37,323 nt of DNA from Candidatus Gastranaerophilales bacterium (GTDB taxonomy: Bacteria > Cyanobacteriota > Vampirovibrionia > Gastranaerophilales > Gastranaerophilaceae). This document shows, piece after piece, positions 23,480 through 30,659 of the stretch. Within the stretch, counting starts at the first letter, position 1; every line of letters starts with the position of its first letter. Both the position numbers and the translations under genes were made by a program. The notes under the pieces were generated by a model. The model did no database searches. It was not told where the DNA came from and saw nothing but the letters and a program-made list of their open reading frames with translations. The stretch spans positions 1-37,323 of the forward strand of contig CALUQE010000020.1 in the NCBI GenBank assembly GCA_944322845.1. The letters are read 5' to 3'.

Positions 23480-25755
23480 TACTTAATTACCGTAAAGAAC
23501 TTAAATTCAGCAGGCATTAATTTACCGAAAGAAAGCGAATTTGTTGCGGCAACAAATTTTTCTTCAATATAATCAGTACCGTCAAATCTGAACTCTGAAA
23601 CGATTGAATAGTCGCATGAAAGCTCTATAGTTTTGTCAAAAACTTCTCTGCCTTCCTGAATTTCCTGTCTCGATTCTCCGTTTTCTTCTATAAGAACTTT
23701 TTCTGTCGGAGAATGATAATTTGCAACAACAAGAATTGAATTCTTTAAACCTTCTTTTTGTATAAGCCAAGCAGCAAATCCGTCTTCATCCTGTCTTATA
23801 ACATGAGCCTCACCGTCGGTTATTACAGGAGAATTTTTAACAAATCTGTCTATCGCATCAAATTTTGCATAGAAATCATAATCCTTGTCTCTTTTGAGCG
23901 AAACTTCATTGCCTATAATATGTTCCATGCCGGTTTTGGTGAAAGACTCATCTCCGTCTATGTACATAACAGGTCTCTGCGCATTGCGTCCTCCGGGCAG
24001 GAACTTGTATTTAAACCATTTAAACAAAGCTCCCTGTTCGCCTAACTGTCCCGGATATCTGTCAATAGCTTCAAACTCGCCGTCCTGATTGTTGTATGTC
24101 TTGAGTATTGAAAGCGGAGTTGACGCTTTGGAAGACGAATTGTAATTAGAAAGATTCAAATTATCATCCGCAATTGCTTCCGGAGTCTTATATGACTGGG
24201 ATACAATATCATTTCCCCACAATACATCAAAATGCATATCTTCGTGATATTCTTTGAAATAATTATCCCAGAGCATATACTCGGCTAATGCCGCAAAATA
24301 CGGAATCTTTTCTTTCATTGCGGAATTAAGCATCCCGAGAACTTTTCTCGGTGCTCTGTAGCTTATTGGAGTTCCGTCTTTTTCTGAAACTTCGTCTACA
24401 ATATGGTCGATGTGATCAACTCTGAAACCATCAAAATTGAACTCTTCCTGCAAATTCTTCATATAATCAATAAAGAATTTAATTACATCATTATTATACT
24501 TACCATTTTCAAGGCATACAAAATAGTATGGAGTCTGGCAGTCAAGATTTGCGAATTTTGTAACATCTTCTCCGTCAAATTTGTAGTGTTTAAATACCGG
24601 ATAAGAAGCACCTTCACTCATTCTGTCAAAAACAGGCACTCCTGCAGAACACCATGCGCCGCCCGGTGACGGCCACATACCTTCCTGAATAAGCCCCTGA
24701 ATGATTTCATTCTGGTTTGTAATCTCGTTTTCTGAAAGTTTTTTGCCGTGAGTGTTTCCTGCAAGTTTATTAATTATCATTTTTGCTTTTTTATGAAGTT
24801 TATCCTGAATGCTCTTTTCCAGCATTGAATTGGATAAAAAGATTTTTGTTTCTTTTAATTCTTCATCAATCTCGTCAAAAATCTTTCTGTAATGCTCCGT
24901 TAAATCCCCGTAGCTTTCACCTTTGATAGCCTTTTTGTAAATTCCGGATACAATATCCAGATCGTCCTTTGAATATTTATCGGAAAGTTTTGAAGCAGCT
25001 TCATCAACACGCTTCTTTAACTCATCAATAAGCGCATTAATATCAAACCATCTTGCGCATTCCGGTGTCGTAAGAACTATTTTTGAAAATCTTCCTGTTT
25101 GCGGAAGTATATCATAAATAACAGGATGTCCCGCAAGTTGTGACATTTGTATAAATAATTTTACCTGCTCATCAGCACCGCAGCCTGTTTTTTCGGAAAT
25201 ATTTTTATCCTCTAAAGCAGGACTGACACAGCTTGCAGTAGGAAGATAAGCACATCCGAATTCACGCGGATGGAACGGAGTCAGATACATTGTTGTTGAA
25301 AAAATATTGTTTTCTAAATTTCCTGTCGGAAGAATCAGCAATTCTCTCAGCCAATCCATAAATTTTCCGCATTCTTCGGATTTATTTCCGTCGCCTAAAC
25401 CTGCAAGGTTAATTAACTTGATGTCGTGCCCTTCTTTTTGGAGCCAGCTTGAATCTTTTACATTATTTCTTGCAAGCACGCTTGATTTTGTAAAGTTAAA
25501 GCTTCCGTTTGAAAAAACTCCGTTAGCCTCCCATTTTGATTCAAGCGCAAATAAAACCTCCGCATTTGATAATTCTTCCAGAGCTTTTATCTGCGGGTAA
25601 GGAAGATACCCGAATTTTTTCATCTGAGATTTTAAAAACTCTTTTCTTTCATCAGATATACTGTCAAAAGAATACATCTCTTTTAATTTTGTATAAAAAT
25701 TGTTTAAATTTTCACAAGCATTTTCGGCTTCTTTTTTAAACAAAAAATCTAACAT
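23479..25755 (-). CDS. Divergent alpha-amylase-like (GH13) glycoside hydrolase
   Basis: This encodes 758 residues starting MLDFLFKKEAENAC. The frame extends 20 codons upstream to 25815, but AAGGAG lies 7 bases before the ATG at 25755 and a promoter-like sequence overlaps the extension, so 25755 is preferred. GH13 signatures are visible: region II GFRVDHIDH with Arg445 and the nucleophile Asp447, region III ALAEY with acid/base Glu492, and region IV YNNQD with Asp558. Region I is atypical (VIYDILPQT instead of DxVxNH). A long helical insertion (about 245-355) interrupts the barrel, and beta strands follow it as in domain C. There is no signal peptide, so it should act on intracellular alpha-glucan or oligosaccharide. 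The exact reaction (hydrolase, phosphorylase or transferase) is not clear. Confidence 0.8.
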   Translation of the reverse strand: MLDFLFKKEAENACENLNNFYTKLKEMYSFDSISDERKEFLKSQMKKFGYLPYPQIKALEELSNAEVLFALESKWEANGVFSNGSFNFTKSSVLARNNVKDSSWLQKEGHDIKLINLAGLGDGNKSEECGKFMDWLRELLILPTGNLENNIFSTTMYLTPFHPREFGCAYLPTASCVSPALEDKNISEKTGCGADEQVKLFIQMSQLAGHPVIYDILPQTGRFSKIVLTTPECARWFDINALIDELKKRVDEAASKLSDKYSKDDLDIVSGIYKKAIKGESYGDLTEHYRKIFDEIDEELKETKIFLSNSMLEKSIQDKLHKKAKMIINKLAGNTHGKKLSENEITNQNEIIQGLIQEGMWPSPGGAWCSAGVPVFDRMSEGASYPVFKHYKFDGEDVTKFANLDCQTPYYFVCLENGKYNNDVIKFFIDYMKNLQEEFNFDGFRVDHIDHIVDEVSEKDGTPISYRAPRKVLGMLNSAMKEKIPYFAALAEYMLWDNYFKEYHEDMHFDVLWGNDIVSQSYKTPEAIADDNLNLSNYNSSSKASTPLSILKTYNNQDGEFEAIDRYPGQLGEQGALFKWFKYKFLPGGRNAQRPVMYIDGDESFTKTGMEHIIGNEVSLKRDKDYDFYAKFDAIDRFVKNSPVITDGEAHVIRQDEDGFAAWLIQKEGLKNSILVVANYHSPTEKVLIEENGESRQEIQEGREVFDKTIELSCDYSIVSEFRFDGTDYIEEKFVAATNSLSFGKLMPAEFKFFTVIK

Positions 25756-25925
25756 AGGGTTCTCCTTACATAATTCGTGATTGTTTGGATAGTATATTTC
25801 GATTAAGTTTTTCAACTTTCTTTCGTATACAAGGATAATATCATGCTTATATATTTTTTACAAACAAAAGTAAAGTTTTATTAAGATAAATGCAAAAATT
25901 ATTTTGATTAGTTTTAGAAAAAAAT

Positions 25926-26570
25926 ATGATAACATTTACAAGCAGGAATCACAACATCAGAAACGCAGATTTGATAACAAGAAAAGCTCATTCTTTATAC
26001 CCGCATATTTCAGAAAGCAAGATTACATCAATGATTGGAAAAGATCAGGTAAAAGATTTGTTTTTCGGTCAAATGTCGCTTGAGTATGCCCTCAAATTTG
26101 CTGCCGAAAGATTAAAAATTGATATGGATGAAAAAAATACATACAAGTACATTCTTGAAGCTTTACAAAAAGGTCTGGGCAACTGTTATGAAGAATCTAA
26201 ACTTGCAGAAATCATTGCAAGAATTAACGGACAAAAAAATATTTATTCCGGAAAAATTTATGCAGGCAAAGGTTTTGCAAAACACGAAGTAGCTTTTATT
26301 ACAGATAAAGAAATTAAACCCGATAAATTATACCGGTTCAAAAACAAAGAAGCAATAATATTAGATCCTTGGCTGGGTATAACAGATTATGCCGGAAATT
26401 ATTTTAACAGGATTCGTACGAATTTTGGTAAAATGCTGGGGATACGTCCTAATTCAAAGCCAAAACTTCAGCCGGATTTATCCTGCAAAATCTCCGCAAG
26501 AAAAATTGCAGACTATAAGAAAAATCATCCGGAATTAGTTATAAAAAAATTTAAGAAGATAAAAGTTTAA
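25926..26570 (+). CDS. Hypothetical protein with possible Cys-His-Asp catalytic triad
   Basis: This encodes 214 residues with an N terminus MITFTSRNHNIRNADLITRKAH, a type I associate with Gastranaerophilales proteins. The central part has GNCYEESKLAEII with Cys87 at the start of a helix, KHEVAFI with His120 at the start of a strand, and IILDPWLG with Asp147. Cys-helix, His-strand, Asp in this order and spacing matches papain-like, transglutaminase-like or NlpC-like cysteine enzymes, including secreted effectors. The C terminus is basic (KKFKKIKV). There is no signal peptide. The start lacks a clear Shine-Dalgarno sequence. Without a search the catalytic reading is only an inference from three residues and local secondary structure. 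Confidence 0.65.
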   Translation: MITFTSRNHNIRNADLITRKAHSLYPHISESKITSMIGKDQVKDLFFGQMSLEYALKFAAERLKIDMDEKNTYKYILEALQKGLGNCYEESKLAEIIARINGQKNIYSGKIYAGKGFAKHEVAFITDKEIKPDKLYRFKNKEAIILDPWLGITDYAGNYFNRIRTNFGKMLGIRPNSKPKLQPDLSCKISARKIADYKKNHPELVIKKFKKIKV

Positions 26571-26611
26571 AAAATAATTTCTCCTATTTGTAACAGTTGT
26601 AAAGACACTAC

Positions 26612-26640
26612 TTGTCTGAAAAGCATGTTTATACTAATAT
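26612..26640 (+). promoter_or_regulatory. Probable promoter of the rpsB-tsf operon
   Basis: TTGTCT (26612-26617) and TAATAT (26635-26640) are 17 bases apart. This predicts a transcript starting near 26647 and a leader of about 155 bases before rpsB. Confidence 0.5.
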
Positions 26641-26646
26641 TTTATT

Positions 26647-26801
26647 GGTTACACTGGTCGATAGGTATAACCCTAGTCGGCGGGTAAATGGCAGACGGTA
26701 AATCAAAACGGATTGTTTTGAAACTCCTAACAGTCTTTTCTCCCCCGATGGAGCAGTATAGCCCGTAGTAAAACAAGTTAGAAAAACAAAGGAGACAAAA
26801 G
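26647..26801 (+). promoter_or_regulatory. Long structured leader of rpsB, candidate S2 autoregulatory site
   Basis: The predicted leader has several short stems. One is TCAAAAC/GTTTTGA (26703-26709 with 26715-26721, loop GGATT), and a CTCC...GGAG hairpin lies around 26739-26753. It is much longer than other leaders here and ends in AAAGGAGACAAAAG before the ATG. Ribosomal protein S2 represses its own operon through the leader in Enterobacteria, and similar control is possible here. No known leader motif was matched. Confidence 0.35.
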
Positions 26802-27566
26802 ATGTCAACAGCATCACTTATTGAACTTTTAGAAGCAGGCGTTCACTTCGGACACCAGACTCAACACTGGAATCCTAAAATGAAACCGTATATCTACGGT
26901 GCAAGAAACGGTATTTATATTCTTGATTTAAGAAAAACTACCGAACTCCTTGACGCTGCTTATGATGTAGTTAGAGAATACGCTGCAAAAGGCAGAAATG
27001 TACTTTTTGTAGGTACTAAAAAGCAAGCCGCAGAAGTTGTTGCAGAAGAAGCAGCACGTTCAGGCGCTTATTATATCAACAGAAGATGGCTCGGCGGTAT
27101 GTTAACCAACTTTGAAACTATCAGAGGAAGAGTTAACAAACTCAGAGAATTAGAAGATTTCATCTCTTCAGGCCACGCTGAAAAATTACCTAAGAAAGAA
27201 CAGGCTCAATTAAACAGACAACTTGCTAAATTGAGCAAAACTTTAGGCGGTATCAAAGAAATGAGAGGACTTCCTGATGTTATTTTCGTTATCGATCAGG
27301 CTAAAGAAGATATCGCTATCAAAGAAGCTAACAAATTAAATATTCCTGTTATCTGCTTAGCTGATACAAATGCTGATCCGGACGGCATCAATTACATTAT
27401 TCCTGGTAACGATGACGCTATCCGTTCTATCAAATTAATTACTTCAAAATTAGCTGACGCAGTTATCGAAGGAAAACAGTTGAAAGAAAACAACGCTAAT
27501 TCTAAAGGCAAAATCGAAGCTATCACAGCTGCTGATGCCGGCGTTGAAGAACCTGCAACTGTATAG
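26802..27566 (+). CDS. rpsB: 30S ribosomal protein S2
   Basis: S2 is a late-assembling protein of the small ribosomal subunit that bridges head and body. Its 254 residues are normal length. Conserved stretches include [35 protein letters not shown] at the N terminus, [25 protein letters not shown] and [23 protein letters not shown]. The start at 26802 is preceded by AAAGGAG. It is the first gene of the conserved rpsB-tsf operon, with tsf 65 bases downstream and a hairpin between them. The C-terminal tail of about 30 residues after the core is variable and Ala/Glu-rich. Confidence 0.98.
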   Translation: MSTASLIELLEAGVHFGHQTQHWNPKMKPYIYGARNGIYILDLRKTTELLDAAYDVVREYAAKGRNVLFVGTKKQAAEVVAEEAARSGAYYINRRWLGGMLTNFETIRGRVNKLRELEDFISSGHAEKLPKKEQAQLNRQLAKLSKTLGGIKEMRGLPDVIFVIDQAKEDIAIKEANKLNIPVICLADTNADPDGINYIIPGNDDAIRSIKLITSKLADAVIEGKQLKENNANSKGKIEAITAADAGVEEPATV

Positions 27567-27587
27567 TGATAAATTACAAATTTGATG

Positions 27588-27610
27588 TGAGGGGCTTATA
27601 TGCCCCTTCA
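27588..27610 (+). terminator. Intercistronic GC-rich hairpin between rpsB and tsf (attenuator-like)
   Basis: TGAGGGGC (27588-27595), a 6-base loop and GCCCCTTCA (27602-27610) form an 8-bp stem with one bulged T. No T run follows. It may be a weak pause site, an RNA-processing site or a 3' end stabiliser that sets the rpsB to tsf ratio. Confidence 0.4.
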
Positions 27611-27631
27611 CCCCAAGAAGGAGAATTTAAA

Positions 27632-28495
27632 ATGAATATTACAGCTACTATGGTAAAAGAACTTCGCGACAAAACAGGTGCAGGTATGATGGATGCGAAA
27701 AAAGCACTTGTTGAAGTTGACGGTGATATGGAAAAAGCAATGGAAGTTTTACGTCAAAAAGGTATTGCTTCTGCTGATAAAAAAATGGGCAGAATCGCTG
27801 CAGAAGGCAGAATCGGTTCTTTCGTTTCTGATTCAGTAGGTGCTATGATTGAAGTAAACTGCGAAACAGACTTCGTTGCTAAAAATGCTGAATTCATCGA
27901 ATTAACTAACGGTTTGGCTCAATTAGTTGCAGAATCTAATCCTGCTGACGTTGATGCTCTTCTTGCAACAACTTGCCCTAAATGCGGCAAATTAGTTGCT
28001 GATATTATCAAAGAAAAAATCGCTTCTATCGGTGAAAAAATTACTGTAAGAAGATTCGTAAGATATGAAGGCAATATCGCAACTTATATTCACAACGGAA
28101 AAATCGGCGTATTGCTCCAAACTGATGCAAAAGACGAAGTTCTTGCAAAAGATATCTGCTTACATATAGCTTCTTCTGCACCTGAATTCGTTTCAAGAAA
28201 AGACATTCCGGCTTCTGTTATCGAAGAAGAAACAAGAATTGAAATGGGTAAAGAAGATTTGGCTAACAAACCTGAACAAATCAGAGCTAAGATTGTTGAA
28301 GGCAGAGTTAACAAGTTAATGTCTCACAGATGCTTAATCGAACAACCGTTCGTTAAAAATCCTGATCAGACTATTGAACAATTAATTGCAGGCAAGTTCA
28401 ACATCGTTAAATTTGACAGATACGTTCTTGGCGAAGGTCTTGAAAAGAGAAGCGATAACTTTGCTGATGAAGTTATGAGCCAGTTGAACAAGTAG
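27632..28495 (+). CDS. tsf: Translation elongation factor Ts
   Basis: EF-Ts is the nucleotide exchange factor that regenerates EF-Tu-GTP. The frame is open from 27566, but the family start MNITATMVKELRDKTGAGMMDAKKAL begins at the ATG at 27632, which has an AAGGAG site. The product is 287 residues. The N-terminal UBA-like domain is followed by the EF-Tu contact motif (ETDFVAKN at about 78-85) and two core subdomains. A CPKCGK motif at 115-120 is unusual: two cysteines at CxxC spacing in the linker into the first core domain, where E. coli EF-Ts has none. It is cotranscribed with rpsB and ends in a strong terminator. Confidence 0.97.
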   Translation: MNITATMVKELRDKTGAGMMDAKKALVEVDGDMEKAMEVLRQKGIASADKKMGRIAAEGRIGSFVSDSVGAMIEVNCETDFVAKNAEFIELTNGLAQLVAESNPADVDALLATTCPKCGKLVADIIKEKIASIGEKITVRRFVRYEGNIATYIHNGKIGVLLQTDAKDEVLAKDICLHIASSAPEFVSRKDIPASVIEEETRIEMGKEDLANKPEQIRAKIVEGRVNKLMSHRCLIEQPFVKNPDQTIEQLIAGKFNIVKFDRYVLGEGLEKRSDNFADEVMSQLNK

Positions 28496-28518
28496 TTAAA
28501 TTATATCTACAGAAAATA

Positions 28519-28552
28519 AAAAAGGATAAAGAGTTTTCTCTTTATCCTTTTT
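28519..28552 (+). terminator. Intrinsic terminator of the rpsB-tsf operon
   Basis: AAAAAGGATAAAGAG (28519-28533), loop TTTT and CTCTTTATCCTTTTT (28538-28552) form a perfect 15-bp stem ending in a T run, 24 bases after the tsf stop. Confidence 0.92.
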
Positions 28553-28559
28553 GTATAAT
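28552..28559 (+). promoter_or_regulatory. -10 box of the DegT-like gene inside the terminator tail; leaderless
   Basis: TGTATAAT begins at the last base of the rpsB-tsf terminator. The TATAAT (28554-28559) ends 7 bases before the ATG at 28567, with no room for a Shine-Dalgarno sequence. Confidence 0.5.
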
Positions 28560-28566
28560 ATAAATT

Positions 28567-29217
28567 ATGCTGCGTTTTGATTTAGCCAGAAATGCTTTTA
28601 GATATTTAATCAGGAAGTATAAAATAAAAGAAATTTATATTCCTTATTATCTTTGTGATGTCATAAGACACACGGCTTTTGAAGAAAATTGCAAAGCTTT
28701 ATTTTATCATATTGATGATAATTTCATGCCGGCAGTAAAATTCCCTCAAGAAAGCTTTATTCTTTATCCTGACTATTTCGGAATTTGCGGTAAAAATATA
28801 GACAAACTCGTAAAAATTTATCCAAAATTAATTGTTGATAATGCTCACGCGTTTTATTCAAAACCTTCCGGCTTTGCAAGTTTCAACTCTGAGAGAAAAT
28901 TTCGGAAAATAAAAGACGGAGCATATTTGTATTTCGGCGCTGAATCGCGCGAAATTGCACCTGATAAATCAAGGCGGAAAATTTTTGATAAATACCATAA
29001 ACAATACAAAACATCCAATTTGTTAAAAATTGATATCGCGAAAGATGCTGTTCCTTTTTGTTATCCGTATTTAGCCGGCTCTGGAAAAGAGGCGGATGAT
29101 TTGGTCAAGAAGCTGAGCGAGCAGGGGTTAATTATATACAGATACTGGAATCCGCTTCCGCCGACATTTAACGAATATAAATACTACAGCCGGCTGGTTC
29201 CGATTCCGCTGGATTAG
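28567..29217 (+). CDS. Short DegT/DnrJ/EryC1-like PLP-dependent protein
   Basis: This encodes 216 residues. The start MLRFDLARNAFRYLIRKYKIKEIYIPYY, then VIRHTAFEENCKALFYHIDDNF and ILYPDYFGIC, follow the large domain of aminotransferase-fold proteins used in sugar and cell-surface modification. IVDNAHAF places Asp91 where the PLP-ring aspartate is expected. SERKFRKIKDGAYLYFG aligns with the S-x-RKFFGVPDGGYL type of sequence and offers Lys111 as the Schiff-base lysine. Typical family members are about 350-400 residues, so this one lacks most of the small domain or is a minimal version. No sugar-biosynthesis genes are nearby. It starts leaderless behind the tsf terminator and its stop overlaps the stop of the convergent gene by 4 bases. 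Confidence 0.6.
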   Translation: MLRFDLARNAFRYLIRKYKIKEIYIPYYLCDVIRHTAFEENCKALFYHIDDNFMPAVKFPQESFILYPDYFGICGKNIDKLVKIYPKLIVDNAHAFYSKPSGFASFNSERKFRKIKDGAYLYFGAESREIAPDKSRRKIFDKYHKQYKTSNLLKIDIAKDAVPFCYPYLAGSGKEADDLVKKLSEQGLIIYRYWNPLPPTFNEYKYYSRLVPIPLD

Positions 29218-30107
29218 TTATGTCCCTTCATTTTGATTTCAAGAAGTTTCTCTGCTTCTTTTAATTTTGTAAGTATATAGCAAACTTTAGGTATACGTTT
29301 AGTATCATTGTAACTTAATTTTCCTGAAAAATGTAATGCCAGTTCTATACTGTCTTTTATATTATTGAAATTTAATACAGCATTCCTCAGCATAATAAAA
29401 ACACTGTCCTGAATCATCCATAACAATTTTACAATACTGTTAAAATAATTATTTTCCACTGTTTCAAAAGTCGTATCTGCACGCCTTTGCGGATGTTTAT
29501 TCTTATATTTTTTTACAACAAAGTCAGAACTTGTCTGTTTATATTGAGAATAAATACGTTCAAGTGTATAAACAAGTTCAATCTGTTCATTAGGAGTCCA
29601 CTCTATTGCCGAAAACTCCTGAGGCATACTTTTAAACTTATCTTTGACATCATTGCTCATTTTTTTTAATGAAACCAATCTTCCGAGAATATGCCTGTAA
29701 TCTACCCCTTTGCCGATTGGATGCTGCCTGTACATCTTTATACTATCATCAATTATCCTTCTGTATGTTTCAGCTTTCACAGCACCGGAAACAAGATTTT
29801 CAGGAGTAATACGTTTTATCAGGGTTGAATATATAACATTTACCAGACTTATCTTTTTAACAGGCGGTTTATTTGCAGCAAGTTTATTTACTCCGCGTAA
29901 AATAGCTTTGAGCTGTTCTTCCTCCATTCCATCTTTGCCAAAGCGATTCAGCAGATTGCCAAAAAAATATATATTGCTGTTCAATGAATACCTGTCTACA
30001 CGTTTAAAGAATTTTTCATATTCACTAACAAATATATTTTTTCTGATAGCCTGCATCTGCTCTTTTGAGATAACAACAGGATTTAATTTTACAGTTGGGA
30101 TTTTCAA
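29214..30107 (-). CDS. Hypothetical helical protein
   Basis: This encodes 297 residues, basic, almost entirely helical by appearance, with no signal peptide or transmembrane segment. I do not recognise a family. Notable parts are SEYEKFFKRVDRYSLN, a GKGVDYRHILGRL stretch and a C-terminal KLKEAEKLLEIKMKG. The start is a TTG at 30107 giving MKIPTVKLNPVV, with AAGGAAG a few bases upstream. No nearby ATG fits. The stop codon overlaps the stop of the convergent DegT-like gene by 4 bases (29214-29217), so there is no room for a terminator between them. A strong but unused Shine-Dalgarno-like sequence lies upstream at 30171-30180. Confidence 0.65.
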   Translation of the reverse strand: MKIPTVKLNPVVISKEQMQAIRKNIFVSEYEKFFKRVDRYSLNSNIYFFGNLLNRFGKDGMEEEQLKAILRGVNKLAANKPPVKKISLVNVIYSTLIKRITPENLVSGAVKAETYRRIIDDSIKMYRQHPIGKGVDYRHILGRLVSLKKMSNDVKDKFKSMPQEFSAIEWTPNEQIELVYTLERIYSQYKQTSSDFVVKKYKNKHPQRRADTTFETVENNYFNSIVKLLWMIQDSVFIMLRNAVLNFNNIKDSIELALHFSGKLSYNDTKRIPKVCYILTKLKEAEKLLEIKMKGHN

Positions 30108-30181
30108 AATGCTACTTCCTTAATTTTTTAAAACCTTAGGAAAAATAATTTTGCTACCTGATAAATCGTTCCTCCTTTCTG

Positions 30182-30190
30182 TGTTATACT
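30182..30190 (+). promoter_or_regulatory. Extended -10 promoter of the amber-split gene; leaderless
   Basis: TGTTATACT is an extended -10 element ending at 30190. Six T residues separate it from the ATG at 30197, so transcription should begin at the start codon. Confidence 0.55.
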
Positions 30191-30196
30191 TTTTTT

Positions 30197-30553
30197 ATGA
30201 AATTTCCATGCATTCATAAATTTTATTCTGTAAATATTTGTTTATATCTTATTATTCTTCATGCTATTTCTACCGCCGGTACAATGCTTATTGAATTAGA
30301 TCATCCAGATTTTTAGCTCTTAATGCTGGGAATACATTTGTTAACCATAATACTGGTGCCTGCAAGCATGGTTTTAGTATGCATTGAATTGATTTTGCGC
30401 CGATTTAATCTGCTTAAAATCGAATGTACTAATATTGTAAGCAGTAAAATCCGGAAAATTATATACGCTGCTACCCTTATTGCAGTTGCTTACAGTTTAT
30501 GGTTCTGGATTTATTATTATCCGATTTTAGAGCAACTGGCGCGTTTCGATTAG
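30197..30553 (+). pseudogene. Small membrane protein gene interrupted by one in-frame amber codon
   Basis: An ATG at 30197 opens 39 codons (MKFPCIHKFYSVNICLYLII...ELDHPDF) ending in TAG at 30314-30316. The same frame continues with CTC TTA, then an ATG at 30323 that opens 76 more codons to 30553 (MLGIHLLTIILVPAS...LEQLARFD). Read through, it would be a 118-codon protein with three hydrophobic segments, one before and two after the amber. The interrupted sequence HPDF-stop-LLMLGIHLL would be natural with Trp at the stop (TGG to TAG). The promoter-like element sits 6 bases before the first ATG, while the second ATG has no ribosome-binding site. A recent nonsense mutation, a sequencing error or amber readthrough could each explain it. 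It borders the prophage. I know no family. Confidence 0.6.
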
Positions 30554-30598
30554 AAGACAGGGAGTTGGGTGTGCATTTATTTTGGCGTAATTAAACAG

Positions 30599-30619
30599 GT
30601 GCGCTTATGAGCGCATCCT
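30599..30619. other. Hairpin at the edge of the phage operon
   Basis: GTGCGCT, loop TATG and AGCGCAT form a stem of 6 perfect pairs plus a G-U, extendable to AGG/CCT with a bulged base. It lies between the split membrane gene and the terminase stop codon. No T run is present on either strand, so it is only a weak candidate for a transcription end or a mark of the prophage boundary. Confidence 0.35.
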
Positions 30620-30659
30620 ATAGTTCCGTTTGTAGATAGAAATTAGCACCCTTCACCCC

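Noticed and set aside
24403..24669. Plus-strand frame opposite the GH13 gene
   Set aside because: It lies wholly antisense to conserved catalytic motifs, with no start signals.
25756..25815. N-terminal extension of the GH13 enzyme to an ATG at 25815
   Set aside because: The internal ATG at 25755 has AAGGAG at 7 bases, while 25815 has no ribosome-binding site and the extension contains promoter-like sequence.
27566..27631. Longer start of tsf at 27566
   Set aside because: The extra 22 residues are the translated intercistronic hairpin. The family start and AAGGAG are at 27632.
30554..30659. Prophage attachment site
   Set aside because: The boundary must be near here, but the other end is outside the window and no tRNA or repeat partner can be seen, so no att core can be named.
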